Of a stretch of DNA of 64,000 bases, positions 1-9,061 are shown in pieces. The stretch's first letter is position 1, and every line of letters starts with the position of its first letter. The notes beneath the pieces were generated by a model that saw only the letters and a program-made list of their open reading frames with translations, was not told the DNA's origin and did not search any database. The stretch covers positions 248,001 to 312,000 of the forward strand of contig CAVUIJ010000024.1 in NCBI GenBank assembly GCA_963741505.1, given 5' to 3'. Source of the stretch: JAKFWF01 sp963741505 (GTDB lineage Bacteria > Pseudomonadota > Alphaproteobacteria > Rhizobiales > Hyphomicrobiaceae). The position numbers and the translations under genes were made by a program.

Positions 1-2
1 AT

Positions 3-732
3 TGGCCTCGACGAGGTCGAACGAGATTAGCGTCGCCGCAACCAAAGAGCCGACCGGGGCATATAGACCTTGCCCAGATGCGCAAGGCGATTGCGGCCGC
101 AATGGCGCGCGCTAATCGCGACATCCCCCATTACTATGTCTCTACGACCATCGATGTCACGCCGATGATGTCGTGGCTTTCGGCGCGGAATGCCTCTCGA
201 GCTGTCGAGACAACGCATCCTCTATGCCGCGCCGTTGGTCCGCGCAGTAGCCTTGGGTTTTCGCAAGTACTCCGACTTGAATGGTTTCTATGAGGATGGA
301 CAGTTCAGGCGAGCCGAGAAAGTGAATGTCGGCGTCGCTATCGCAACACGCGGCGGCGGGCTGATCACGCCTGCAATCCTGGAAGCGGACACCTCCGACG
401 TGGACACCATGATGATAAGGTTGAATGATCTGGTCAAACGCGTGCGCACCGGCGGCCTTCGCAGCTCGGAGCTCTCCATGGGCACGGTCACGCTGACGAA
501 CCTCGGGGAGCGGACCGCGGATGCGATCATGCCGATCATCTATCCGCCGCAGGTCGCCATAGTCGGCTGCGGGCAGATCAGGTCGCGGCCTTGGGTCGTC
601 GACGGCGCGATCATGCCGCGCCAACTGATGGAGGTGACGCTCGCAGGGGATCACCGGGCAAGCGACGGCCGAGCCGGCGCTCAATTTCTTGCCTTCTTGG
701 AGTCCCTGCTCGCCCAGCCGGAGGCCTTATGA
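3..732 (+). CDS. 2-oxoacid dehydrogenase E2 acyltransferase, C-terminal part (5' partial, frameshifted)
   Basis: Catalytic domain of a dihydrolipoamide acyltransferase, which moves the acyl group from lipoyl-lysine to its acceptor in a 2-oxoacid dehydrogenase complex. Seen: the opening MRKAIAAAM segment, the DLNGFY region, and the C-terminal active-site motif HRASDGRAGAQF (family HxxxDG). The lipoyl and E1/E3-binding domains lie left of the window. The reading frame changes once near 185-200 (one extra base); after correction the visible part is 242 codons. The stop overlaps the start of the ACP gene (ATGA), so the two are translationally coupled. The specific substrate (pyruvate, acetoin, branched-chain) cannot be decided from this part. 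Confidence 0.88.
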
Positions 733-977
733 CGCAGCAAGACTACGCGAAGATCGTCACGGCTGCTCTGTTCGCGGTGGCGCCAGATCTGGAAGGCAAC
801 GAATTGATTCCGAACGAGACGTTTCGAGATCAATTCGAGATCGACTCAATGGATTTCCTGAATTTTGTGATTGGCCTCAGCAAGGCCACCGGCCTCGAGA
901 TTCCCGAGGCCGATTATGCTCAGCTGGAGACGCTCGATGATTGCGTGGCCTATCTGCAGCGGAAAATGAGCCGCTGA
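729..977 (+). CDS. Acyl carrier protein
   Basis: 82-residue acyl carrier protein. The phosphopantetheine attachment serine is Ser40 in the motif DSMDFLNF, and length and helix pattern fit a free-standing ACP. The ATG overlaps the stop of the E2 gene by four bases, so it is the next gene of a 2-oxoacid dehydrogenase operon. Seen: motif and overlap. Inferred: this ACP may be acyl acceptor or partner of the dehydrogenase complex rather than the fatty-acid synthesis ACP. Next to the stop is a 305-bp gap. Confidence 0.88.
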   Translation: MTQQDYAKIVTAALFAVAPDLEGNELIPNETFRDQFEIDSMDFLNFVIGLSKATGLEIPEADYAQLETLDDCVAYLQRKMSR

Positions 978-1282
978 GCCAGGGGGTAGGCCCCCTATCA
1001 TGGGCGCAGTGGAGCAACCCAACACATGTTCTGACTTTGACGCTTGGTTCCCGGATTTGATGGCTTCAAGTGCATCGAGGGCTCGCCGTTCTTACTTCAA
1101 GTGCCCGTCCTATGGCGCTCTGGGTCACCTGTGCGCATTAGGCGGCCCAACCGCCGGCAGTGAGTTTACCCTCAAGGTGAGATTGAGATAGCATTTCTGG
1201 GCGAACGCACGTGACGAGGGTGCGCGTCGCTCTAACGAGCTGGGGGCTCTTTCGCGATTGGACACTGTGTTGGAGGTCGCCA
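978..1282. other. Intergenic region, no supported gene
   Basis: I see no convincing gene. A TGGAGG ribosome-binding site sits at 1271-1276 just before the next start codon. Base composition is somewhat lower in GC than the flanking genes. Confidence 0.5.
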
Positions 1283-1807
1283 ATGACCAAGGAGGAATTT
1301 GAACTGCTATTCGACACAGAAGTGGTCGAACCGCTGGCCAGGCGAGGCTTCAAGCGTATGGGCAAGAGCCTTTACACCACCGAAAACCTCGCATCGGTAT
1401 CGCTTATCCGATTAGGTGGGCGTATGGCTCAGCCGGGCGCGATCGCGCATGTGCTTTGCTGCCGGATGTCTTTCATGCGTGATCGGACGGAGCGTGTTCC
1501 CGGCGGCTTCGTCCCAGAGCCTTTTGATTACCCGTTCAAACTGTTACCCAGCCAGCTTCCGGCCACGCTGCACTATGTGCCTCGCAACCTCAACTACGAC
1601 CGCGAGGTCATCGACTTCCAGGGCCGCAGCAGCGACGCCGTGCGACAAGACCTAAGGCAAATCTGTTCGGCTATCGCTCTACGAGTCTTGCCATGGGCAG
1701 GTGCCTTGACGGCGGCAGCCGTAAAGCAGCAGCTCGTCACGTTCGGCGAGAACACCTGGTGTGAGAGGATGTGGATTGAAGATTGCAGCGACCACAACAA
1801 CACCTGA
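1283..1807 (+). CDS. Hypothetical protein, DUF4304-like
   Basis: 174-residue cytosolic protein without signal peptide or membrane segment. The start at 1283 is chosen because of the TGGAGG eight bases upstream; an in-frame start at 1211 lacks such a site. The opening (FELLFDTEVVEPLARRGFKRMGKSLY) resembles the beginning of DUF4304-type proteins, where a helix is followed by a GF-K-R-G-x-x-(F/Y) strand. That assignment is tentative and no function is known. It stands alone between two gene-poor gaps, which suggests an accessory gene. Confidence 0.6.
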   Translation: MTKEEFELLFDTEVVEPLARRGFKRMGKSLYTTENLASVSLIRLGGRMAQPGAIAHVLCCRMSFMRDRTERVPGGFVPEPFDYPFKLLPSQLPATLHYVPRNLNYDREVIDFQGRSSDAVRQDLRQICSAIALRVLPWAGALTAAAVKQQLVTFGENTWCERMWIEDCSDHNNT

Positions 1808-2319
1808 GCCAGCGTCGGCCGCTCAAACTCCAGGCGGGTCAGGGACGGTAAGGCTAGAAGTGAACGTATTTGGCTTGCTCATATCCCCAGCTCCGGAAAC
1901 GTTGTTGCAGTGCAGCTCATTTCAGCCCGGAGCCAGATTCGGACATCGGAACAAAGTTGCGGCTTAGGGAGCAGGCTGCGCAATGACTTTCCGCAGACGG
2001 GATTGGCGTTTGCCGTGCACCGAGATGCTGGGACGGACCGTTGCGGCACGCGCTGTCAACCAAAAAGGGCGAGCGCGGTAGCCGCAAGGATGATTACGAC
2101 GCCAACAGGTCGCCGAAATTTACCGAGAGCCAACGCCCAGGACTTCATTCTATCGGGTATGCGGTCAGGATCGACGAACACAACTGTCGTCTCTGGCCAG
2201 GGAATTTCGGCTAATCTGGCTCCTTGCTCTGCCGAATACGTATGACACGGATCAATGCAAGGACAGAGCCCGATGCGATGATTTGCTAACGAGTTTGACT
2301 CGCGAGTTTGGAGGCAGAC
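1808..2319. other. Intergenic region, no supported gene
   Basis: About 510 bases without a convincing coding region. The short open frames here lack ribosome-binding sites and family features. GGAGG at 2310-2314 belongs to the next gene. Confidence 0.5.
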
Positions 2320-3240
2320 ATGCCATTCAGTCGTCGCCTAATCTGTTTTGTGACGTCGCTGAGCGCCGCAATCCTAACGACCCTAGCTTGGTCCGCGACG
2401 GACGTATCGGCGCAAGTGCGGGGGCACGCGCCGGCACGATCGAGCCCTGCGGGCGTCGTCGCACGACCCGCGTCGCGCATTCCGATGGCGCGAAGTGTGC
2501 CCAGCATTCACAGGGCGGCGCCTTCAGGCCCAAGGGTGCGCATCCCGCAGGCCATGCGACGGCTGCCGAGCCCGTCCAGACGAATCATTGCGCCGCGGCT
2601 CCGCAGTCCGAGTGCACGCCGCATCCAGCCCCTGATCCAACGCCCGCATATTAGGGTAGCGCCGAAGGTCCAGCAACGGTTGCCGCTTAAGGTGCCACGC
2701 ATCGTCACGCCGAAGGTCAAGACCATCGCGCCGCATGCAGCCCCGCGTGCCGTGCGCCCGACTTTACGGAAGTTGCCGGCGAACCTCTCGCTGGTGAGCC
2801 GAGGCTTGAAAAGGAATCCAGGTTCGGCCAAGCCCGCGGCCATTGCCCACAATCCCCGGCACAAGGCCGGCAAGGCAGGGTGGCGCCATGGGCACAAGCC
2901 CTTCTTCTTCAAGCGCGGCGGGCATCACTGGCGGCGGCACTATTACACTCTCCCGATCGGTGGGCTCTGGTATTGGTATTGGTATGACATGATTGCCGAC
3001 AACGAACCGGAGGTGCTCGTCTACGTCGAGGATGGCCTGCCGGAGTGTGCCGAGGACGAGGACGAGTGCAGCGAGGTCGCGGCGCAAAGCGACATTCTGA
3101 TCGCTCCCGCCATCCTCGAAGGACGCGCCACCGAGGAGATGATGGAGCGCTGCGCCGAACGCTACCGGTCGTTCAAGCGGGAGACCGGCACATTCGTAGC
3201 CTATAGCGGCGAAGTAAAGGTGTGCCGCTATCTGGAATGA
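2320..3240 (+). CDS. Secreted BA14K-family protein
   Basis: 306-residue exported protein. The ATG at 2320 follows GGAGG by five bases; an upstream in-frame TTG is less likely. Residues 1-32 form a signal peptide ending near VSAQ. Residues 35-170 are Pro/Arg/Ala-rich low complexity, then come a His/Arg-rich stretch and WYWYWYD, then an acidic patch with two Cys. The C-terminus CAERYRSFKRETGTFVAY...VCR matches the BA14K motif (C-x-x-R-[FY]-R-S-[FY]-...-G-T-[FY]-x-x-Y-x-G) of alphaproteobacterial surface proteins, some described as lectin-like. Likely periplasmic or surface-bound; role unknown. The long basic linker is unusual for the family, whose members are often under 200 residues. Confidence 0.75.
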   Translation: MPFSRRLICFVTSLSAAILTTLAWSATDVSAQVRGHAPARSSPAGVVARPASRIPMARSVPSIHRAAPSGPRVRIPQAMRRLPSPSRRIIAPRLRSPSARRIQPLIQRPHIRVAPKVQQRLPLKVPRIVTPKVKTIAPHAAPRAVRPTLRKLPANLSLVSRGLKRNPGSAKPAAIAHNPRHKAGKAGWRHGHKPFFFKRGGHHWRRHYYTLPIGGLWYWYWYDMIADNEPEVLVYVEDGLPECAEDEDECSEVAAQSDILIAPAILEGRATEEMMERCAERYRSFKRETGTFVAYSGEVKVCRYLE

Positions 3241-3609
3241 GAAGGTGGAAATCGGTGATGGCCTGGCCTGGCGGCACCACACGGTCGGTCGCGGTGTCGA
3301 CGAATTGCGCGCCGCCGACCGTTTTCGGGTCGCCGCAGCGACGGCCTCGCGCTACATGGCTCTCCAGCCTCGCTAGTACCCAGAGTCAGGAACAGGTAGT
3401 ACGCATGACGATCGAGGATGCTCGCTGACCAGGAGGTGCGCGACGGCCGATGCCGTCGCATCGGACGAGCGTGCCGACGCCGCCAGCGAACTTCCTCGAT
3501 CGCCCGAAGGGTCGCGTCCTGCGGGCGCCCGGTTCGTCGCGCAGGACCGCGATCAGGCGTGCTATCTGTTCCTGACTCTGGGTACTCGCCAACCAGGCCG
3601 GATGATGCC
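3241..3609. repeat. Intergenic region with a 21-bp perfect inverted repeat
   Basis: Arms at 3375-3395 and 3566-3586 are perfect reverse complements (core ACCCAGAGTCAGGAACAG). Similarity decays gradually inward beyond the arms. Both arms read LASTQSQEQ when translated outward on their own strand, so this looks like an inverted duplication of a short, perhaps formerly coding segment. No intact gene is present. Confidence 0.7.
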
Positions 3610-4503
3610 ATGCTCCAGTCCCTCGACACCCTCCCCGTTCGCCCGCTCGCACCCGATCGCTCGCACGATTACGATCTCGTCCGGCGCGCCATCCGCTTTC
3701 TGTCCGAACAGTGGACCGAGCAGCCCGATCTCGACCGCCTCGCGCGGCACCTGGGGCTGTCGCCGGCGCACTGCCAGAAGCTGTTCAAGCGCTGGTGCGG
3801 GCTGTCACCTAAGGAGTTCGTGCAGGCGATCACCGTCGACCACGCCCGCAGTCTGCTGGGCAATTCCGCGAGCATCCTCGAAGCCGCGCACGAGGTCGGG
3901 CTGTCGGGCGGCAGCCGGCTGCACGACCTGTTCGTCGATCACGAGGCGATGACGCCAGGCGACTACAAGCGCCGCGGCGAGGGCCTCGACATCGCCTACG
4001 GCTTTCACAATTCGCCGTTCGGCGAGGTGCTGATCCTGGCCACGGACCGTGGCGTCGCTGGCCTGGCCTTCGTCGACGAGGACAAGAACCAGACACGCGG
4101 CCAGGCACTGGCCGACATGACCGAACGCTGGCCAGCAGCGCGCTACATCGAGGCGCCGGAGAGAACCGCGCCCTATGTCGCGCGCATTTTCGAGCCCGGC
4201 GCCTGGACGCCCGAACAGCCGGTGCGGCTCGTCCTGATCGGCACCGATTTCGAGGTCAGGGTGTGGCAGACGCTGCTCAAGATCCCGATGGGGCGGGCGG
4301 TAAGCTATCACGATATCGCCCGGCATCTGGGCAAGCCGCAGGCCTCGCGCGCGGTCGGCTCGGCGGTCGGCCGCAACCCGATCTCGTTCGTGGTGCCCTG
4401 CCACCGCGTGCTGCGCGGCGACGGCAGCCTCGGCGGCTATCACTGGGGCCTGACCCGCAAGCGCGCGCTGATCGGATGGGAAACGGGGCGGGTAAGGTCT
4501 TGA
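3610..4503 (+). CDS. Ada-like bifunctional AraC regulator / methylated-DNA-protein cysteine methyltransferase
   Basis: 297-residue protein with two domains. Residues about 20-115 are an AraC-type double helix-turn-helix (LDRLARHLGLSPAHCQKLFKRW, then the second helix pair). Residues about 120-295 are an O6-alkylguanine-DNA alkyltransferase with the acceptor cysteine in PCHRVLRGDG (about Cys264) and the preceding helix ASRAVGSAVGRNPI. It repairs O6-methylguanine by irreversible transfer to Cys. It lacks the N-terminal zinc/phosphotriester domain of E. coli Ada, so regulation by Cys methylation there is absent. The ATG at 3610 is chosen because the AraC domain begins shortly after; upstream codons cross the inverted repeat. 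Confidence 0.88.
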   Translation: MLQSLDTLPVRPLAPDRSHDYDLVRRAIRFLSEQWTEQPDLDRLARHLGLSPAHCQKLFKRWCGLSPKEFVQAITVDHARSLLGNSASILEAAHEVGLSGGSRLHDLFVDHEAMTPGDYKRRGEGLDIAYGFHNSPFGEVLILATDRGVAGLAFVDEDKNQTRGQALADMTERWPAARYIEAPERTAPYVARIFEPGAWTPEQPVRLVLIGTDFEVRVWQTLLKIPMGRAVSYHDIARHLGKPQASRAVGSAVGRNPISFVVPCHRVLRGDGSLGGYHWGLTRKRALIGWETGRVRS

Positions 4504-4561
4504 GCCGGCGGTGCAGCGTGCCCATGTCGGCTCAATACCTCGAACTGCCGGAGAGCCCGCC

Positions 4562-5026
4562 ATGCTACCTATCATCGCCGCCGCTGCCTGGGGCATCGTG
4601 GTCGCCTTTACCGGCGGCATGCTGACCACCATCGGCCCTTGGTACTACGCTCTGAAGAAGCCCTCGTTCCAGCCGCCGGACTGGCTATTCGGCCCCGCCT
4701 GGACCGTGATTTTCGCCCTGGCGGCGACGGCGGCGGTGCTGGCCTGGCGCAATACCGCCGACGACGAGCAGCGGCGATCGATCATTCTTGTCTATCTGGT
4801 GAACGGCGTGCTCAACATCGGCTGGAGCCTGTTGTTCTTCAAGTTGCAGCGGCCCGACTGGGCGTTATTCGAGTTGATCGCGTTGTGGTTGTCGATCCTG
4901 GCGATGATCCTGGTGGTGCGCCGGTCGTCGATACTGGGCGCCTCGCTCCTCATCCCCTACATCGCCTGGGTGACGTTCGCCGGCGTGCTGAATTGGGCCG
5001 TGGCCAGTCTCAACGCGCCATTCTGA
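4562..5026 (+). CDS. tspO: TspO/MBR family protein (tryptophan-rich sensory protein)
   Basis: 154-residue integral membrane protein with five predicted transmembrane helices. Family motifs seen: KPSFQPPDWLFGPAWTVIF and NGVLNIGWSLLFF. TspO proteins bind porphyrins and act in tetrapyrrole or stress signalling in the outer or inner membrane. The ATG at 4562 places the first helix at the N-terminus. It lies 58 bases after the Ada-like gene and is probably transcribed with it, though nothing shows a functional link. Confidence 0.9.
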   Translation: MLPIIAAAAWGIVVAFTGGMLTTIGPWYYALKKPSFQPPDWLFGPAWTVIFALAATAAVLAWRNTADDEQRRSIILVYLVNGVLNIGWSLLFFKLQRPDWALFELIALWLSILAMILVVRRSSILGASLLIPYIAWVTFAGVLNWAVASLNAPF

Positions 5027-5107
5027 AATGCCGGCGGCGCACTGGACCGCTCGGACGCGCGCGGCTATGCGTGCATATCACCTTCGATATGAGCAGCGAG
5101 CCGCCCG

Positions 5108-6289
5108 ATGACCGATCACGCCCTGACGATGCCGCTCGATCCGCAGTGGAGTGAGATCCGCGACGGCGTCAAACGCGTCTGCGACGGCTACCCCAACGCC
5201 TACTGGATGAAGCTCGACCACGAGGACGCCTATCCGTCCGAATTCGTCGGCGCCCTGACGCAAGCAGGCTACCTCGGCGCGCTGATCCCGGAGGAATACG
5301 GCGGCGCCGGACTGCCGCTGTCGGCCGCGGTCGCGATCCTGGAGACGATCCATTCGGAAGGCTGCAACGCGGCGGCCTGCCACGCCCAGATGTACACCAT
5401 GGGCACGGTCCTCAAACACGGCAACGCCGAGCAGAAGCAGAAGTACCTGCCCGGCATCGCCGCCGGCACGCTGCGCCTGCAGGCGTTCGGCGTCACCGAG
5501 CCGACGACTGGCAGCGACACCACCCAGCTCAAGACGCGGGCCGAGAAAAAGGGCAACGACCGCTACATCGTCAACGGCCAGAAGGTCTGGACCAGCCGGG
5601 TCATGCACTCCGATCTGATGCTGCTGCTCGCCCGCACCACACCGGCCGACAAGGTCAAGAAGCGCTCGCAGGGCCTCTCCGTGTTCCTGGTCGACCTGCG
5701 CGAGGCCAAGGGCCGCGGCATCGAGATGAAGAAGATCGACGCGATGATCAACCACAACACCTGCGAGGTGTTCATCGACAATCTGGAGGTGCCGGCCGAG
5801 AACCTGATCGGGGTCGAGGGCGAAGGCTTCAAGTACATCGTCGACAGCATGAATGCCGAGCGCATCCTGATTGCCGGCGAGTGCCTGGGCGATGCGCGCT
5901 ACTTCACCCGACGCGCCAGCGACTACGCCCGGGAGCGCGTGGTGTTCGGCCGGCCGATCGGGCAGAATCAGGGCGTCCAGTTCCCGATCGCGCGCGCCTA
6001 TGCCGACTATGTCGCGGCTGACCTCATGGTCGCGAAGGCCGCCGCCCTGTTCGAGGCCGGGCGCGACTGTGGAGCAGCTGCCAACATGGGCAAAATGCTC
6101 GCCGCCGAAGCTGCCTGGAAGTGCGCCGAGGCCTGCATGCAGACGTTCGGCGGCTTCGCCTACGCCCGCGAGTACGGCATCGAGCGCAAGTGGCGCGAGA
6201 CCCGCCTCTACCAGACCGCGCCGATCTCGACCAACATGGTGCTTGCCTACGTCGCCCAGCACATCCTCGGATTGCCGCGCAGCTACTGA
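5108..6289 (+). CDS. Acyl-CoA dehydrogenase
   Basis: 393-residue FAD-dependent acyl-CoA dehydrogenase, introducing the alpha-beta double bond in a CoA thioester and passing electrons to ETF. Seen in order: N-terminal helical domain with IPEEYGGAGL, the FAD/substrate signature AFGVTEPTTGSDT, the beta domain VNGQKVWTSR, and the C-terminal helical domain with YARERVVFGRPIGQNQGVQFP and QTFGGFAYAREYGIERKWR. Full length with no frame problems. The substrate is not deducible; neighbours are unrelated. Confidence 0.92.
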   Translation: MTDHALTMPLDPQWSEIRDGVKRVCDGYPNAYWMKLDHEDAYPSEFVGALTQAGYLGALIPEEYGGAGLPLSAAVAILETIHSEGCNAAACHAQMYTMGTVLKHGNAEQKQKYLPGIAAGTLRLQAFGVTEPTTGSDTTQLKTRAEKKGNDRYIVNGQKVWTSRVMHSDLMLLLARTTPADKVKKRSQGLSVFLVDLREAKGRGIEMKKIDAMINHNTCEVFIDNLEVPAENLIGVEGEGFKYIVDSMNAERILIAGECLGDARYFTRRASDYARERVVFGRPIGQNQGVQFPIARAYADYVAADLMVAKAAALFEAGRDCGAAANMGKMLAAEAAWKCAEACMQTFGGFAYAREYGIERKWRETRLYQTAPISTNMVLAYVAQHILGLPRSY

Positions 6290-6416
6290 GGCTACACAGG
6301 CGCCCGGCACTCACGCTTGTTTAGCCTCGAGCGGAGTTGCCGCTTGACCGGCAGAGGCGTCGTCCTAAAGTCTTGGCGATTGTCTGCGATCAACGGCTGT
6401 CAACCCGAGCCTGTCC

Positions 6417-6809
6417 ATGTATGAAGCCGTCACACGCGGCATCCGCGTCCGCGTCAGCCCGCAGTTCAAGTCCGAGCAGTCGACGCCGGAGGAGAACTAC
6501 TATTTCTGGACCTATACGGTCGAGATCATCAACGAAGGCACGGAGCCGATGCACCTGCGCAGCCGGCTGTGGCAGATCACCGATACGCGTGGCCATCGCG
6601 AGGAGGTGCGGGGGCCCGGCGTCGTCGGCCAGACGCCGCTGATCGCCGCCGGTGAGTGCTTCCGCTACACCTCGGGCTGCCCGCTACGGACGCCATCGGG
6701 GATCATGATGGGCAGCTACCAGATGGCCGACGAGCAGGGCAGGCTCTACGACATCACCATTCCGGCGTTCTCCCTCGACAGCCCCTACGTGCAGCGGCGC
6801 ATGAACTGA
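6417..6809 (+). CDS. apaG: ApaG protein
   Basis: 130-residue ApaG (DUF525) protein with an all-beta Ig-like fold. Family signatures seen: the N-terminal VRVSPQF...S near residues 11-20, YTVEIINEG in the middle, and the C-terminal block around TSGCPLRTPSGIMMGSYQM. ApaG is linked to divalent-cation efflux phenotypes and signalling nucleotide metabolism, but its biochemical role is unsettled. The downstream argE starts 11 bases later, so the two are probably one transcript. Confidence 0.95.
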   Translation: MYEAVTRGIRVRVSPQFKSEQSTPEENYYFWTYTVEIINEGTEPMHLRSRLWQITDTRGHREEVRGPGVVGQTPLIAAGECFRYTSGCPLRTPSGIMMGSYQMADEQGRLYDITIPAFSLDSPYVQRRMN

Positions 6810-6820
6810 AGGCACCCCCG

Positions 6821-7978
6821 ATGGCAGCACAAGTCATTTCGGCCAAGGAGATGCTTGGTCGTCTCGTGGCGTTCGACACCACCAGCACCAAGACCAACAT
6901 CCCGATGGCCGAATTCATCCGCGACTACCTCGCCGGCCATGGCGTCGAGAGCTTCATGGTGCCGGCCGAGAACGGCATTCACACCAGCTTGTTCGCAACC
7001 ATCGGCCCGACCGGCATTGCGGGCATCGGCCTGTCGGGCCACATGGACGTGGTGCCGGTCACCGACCAGGCCTGGGACAGCGATCCCTTCACCATGGTCG
7101 AGCGTGACGGCCGCCTCTACGGTCGCGGCACCTGCGACATGAAGGGCTATCTCGCCTGCGTGCTCGCCGCCGTGCCGATGTTCAAGAAGTCCAGGCTCGC
7201 AACGCCGGTCCACATCGTCTTCTCCTACGACGAGGAGGTCGGCTGCACCGGCGTGCGCCCGATGATCGGCGAATTCGGCACCCGGCTCGCCAAGCCGCGC
7301 CTGGTCTTCGTCGGTGAGCCGACCAACATGACGGTGGTCGACGCCCACAAGGGCGGCGCCCGCTATCGCATCGAGCTCACCGGCCACCCGGTGCATTCGA
7401 GCAAGGCGCCGCTCGGCGTCAACGCCGTGACCTATGCCGGCGAGCTCCTAGCCGAATTGAACACCATGGCCGCCGATCTCAAGGAGCTGCCGCATAACCC
7501 GCGCTTCGAGCCGCCGTGGCATACCTTGACGGTGACCCAGTTCCACGGCGGCACCACGAGCAACATCGTGCCCGGCTCCTGCTGGATCGGCTGGGAAATC
7601 CGCGCCATGCCGGGCTTAGATCTGAAACCCTGGGAGGACCGCATAAAGGCGGCCGCCGCCCACCTCGTGCCGCAGATGAAGGCGGTCGCGCCAGAGTGCG
7701 ACATTGTCGTGCGCCAGACCGGTTTCGTGCCGCCGTTCGGCGCCGAGGCCGGCTCCGAGGTCGTCACCCTGTGCCAGAAGCTCGCCGGCCAGAACGAGGT
7801 CTTTGCCGTCCCCTACGGCACCGAGGCCGGCCTGTTCCAGATGGGCGGCGTGCCATCGGTGGTCTGCGGCCCCGGCGACATCGCGCAAGCCCACACCGCC
7901 AACGAGTGGATCGAAACCGCCGAACTCGACAAGTGCATGGAGTTCCTGCAGCGGCTTAACGACTGGGCGACGGCGTGA
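6821..7978 (+). CDS. argE: Acetylornithine deacetylase
   Basis: 385-residue M20-family zinc amidohydrolase that removes the acetyl group from N-acetylornithine in arginine synthesis. Seen: metal ligand His in GLSGHMDVVPV, bridging Asp in GRGTCDMKGY, general-base Glu pair in SYDEEVGCTG, further ligand Asp/Glu in FVGEPT, and the dimerisation domain GHPVHSSKAPLGVNA. The ATG at 6821 follows apaG by 11 bases. Specificity (acetylornithine rather than succinyl-diaminopimelate) is from overall similarity of the ArgE type and is likely but not proven. Confidence 0.9.
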   Translation: MAAQVISAKEMLGRLVAFDTTSTKTNIPMAEFIRDYLAGHGVESFMVPAENGIHTSLFATIGPTGIAGIGLSGHMDVVPVTDQAWDSDPFTMVERDGRLYGRGTCDMKGYLACVLAAVPMFKKSRLATPVHIVFSYDEEVGCTGVRPMIGEFGTRLAKPRLVFVGEPTNMTVVDAHKGGARYRIELTGHPVHSSKAPLGVNAVTYAGELLAELNTMAADLKELPHNPRFEPPWHTLTVTQFHGGTTSNIVPGSCWIGWEIRAMPGLDLKPWEDRIKAAAAHLVPQMKAVAPECDIVVRQTGFVPPFGAEAGSEVVTLCQKLAGQNEVFAVPYGTEAGLFQMGGVPSVVCGPGDIAQAHTANEWIETAELDKCMEFLQRLNDWATA

Positions 7979-7984
7979 CGACTG

Positions 7985-8006
7985 ACCACGGGACAGTTGC
8001 CGATTT
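7985..8006 (+). repeat. Copy of a GGGACAGTT(A/G)CCGAT dispersed repeat
   Basis: The motif GGGACAGTTGCCGATTT lies between argE and the convergent oxidoreductase gene. The same motif in either orientation recurs near 14605, 14653, 15212, 15266, 15911 and 15955 in this window, always outside genes. Confidence 0.6.
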
Positions 8007-8050
8007 CTACGATATTCCCATTGCATTGGTAGCCGACCCGAAATCGGCGC

Positions 8051-9061
8051 CTATCCCAGCCCGCCCATCGCCTCGGCGATCAGGCGGTAGCTCTTCACCC
8101 GCGCCGCCTCGTCCCAGGCCCAGGTGACGATTGCGATCTCGTCGACCTGCATGCGTTGCGCGAGGTCGCGGATGCGCTCGGCCACCGCCGCGCCGGTGCC
8201 GACGAAGGCGGTGCGGCGGAACTCGGCCATGCGCGCGCGCTCGTCAGCAGTGTAGTCATAGGCTGCCGCCGCGTCCGGGGCCTCGAGCGGCAGAAAAATG
8301 CCGCGATCGCGGAACAACCTGAAGCGGGCGCGCGAGGTGAAGTGAAAGTGCGCCGCTTCCTCGCTGTCGGCGGCGAGCGCCCACACGCACAACGCCGAAT
8401 GCGGCTCGGGGTGGCGCTGGCTCGGCCGGTACATCTCGCGATAGATGCGCAGCGCCTGCGGCCCGCCGACGCCCTCGGTGAAGAACCAGGCGAAGGCGTA
8501 GGGCAGTCCGAAGTGCGCCGCTACCTGCGCCCCGTAATCGGACGACCCGAGCATCCAGATCTCGGGCGAGGTCTCGCCGGCCGGATAGGCGCGGACGCTG
8601 GCAAAGGGATGGCCGTCCGGCAACGGCTGCCCGGTCAGCCAGGCCTGCAGGTCGCGCACGTCATTGGGAAATTGCGCCGGGCGCTCATTGGCCAGCGGAT
8701 TGAGCGCGAAGGCGGTGCGGCCATCCGACCCCGGCGCCCGCCCGAGGCCAAGATCGATGCGGCCTGGCGCGATCGCCTCCAGCACGCGGAACTGCTCGGC
8801 GACCTTCAGCGGCGCGTAGTGCGGCAGCATCACGCCGGCGCTGCCGACCCGGATGCGTGACGTCTTGGCCGCGATCGCCGCCATCAAGATCTCCGGCGCG
8901 GTGCCGACGATGGTCTCGTTGCTGTGATGCTCCGACACCCAGAAGCGATGGTAGCCCATCGCCTCGACGGTGCTGGCGAGCGCGATGGTCTTGGTGATCG
9001 CCTCGGCCTGCGGCCGGCCGGCATTGGCAACGGACTGGTCGAGGATCGAAAGTCGCAGCAC
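8051..9061 (-). CDS. LLM-class flavin-dependent oxidoreductase (luciferase-like)
   Basis: 336-residue bacterial luciferase-family monooxygenase using reduced FMN/F420-type flavin. Family features seen: LSILDQS at the N-terminus, GYHRFWVSEHHSNE, IRVGSAGVMLPHYAPLKVAEQFRVLEAIAPGRIDLGLGRAPGSD, and the C-terminal DEIAIVTW. These match the MsnO8-type subgroup. The substrate is unknown. Encoded opposite to its neighbours and alone; the stop lies about 70 bases from the converging argE stop. Confidence 0.9.
   Translation of the reverse strand: MLRLSILDQSVANAGRPQAEAITKTIALASTVEAMGYHRFWVSEHHSNETIVGTAPEILMAAIAAKTSRIRVGSAGVMLPHYAPLKVAEQFRVLEAIAPGRIDLGLGRAPGSDGRTAFALNPLANERPAQFPNDVRDLQAWLTGQPLPDGHPFASVRAYPAGETSPEIWMLGSSDYGAQVAAHFGLPYAFAWFFTEGVGGPQALRIYREMYRPSQRHPEPHSALCVWALAADSEEAAHFHFTSRARFRLFRDRGIFLPLEAPDAAAAYDYTADERARMAEFRRTAFVGTGAAVAERIRDLAQRMQVDEIAIVTWAWDEAARVKSYRLIAEAMGGLG

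Noticed and set aside
1910..2245. Open frame of 111 codons
   Set aside because: No ribosome site, odd composition and no family similarity; treated as noncoding.
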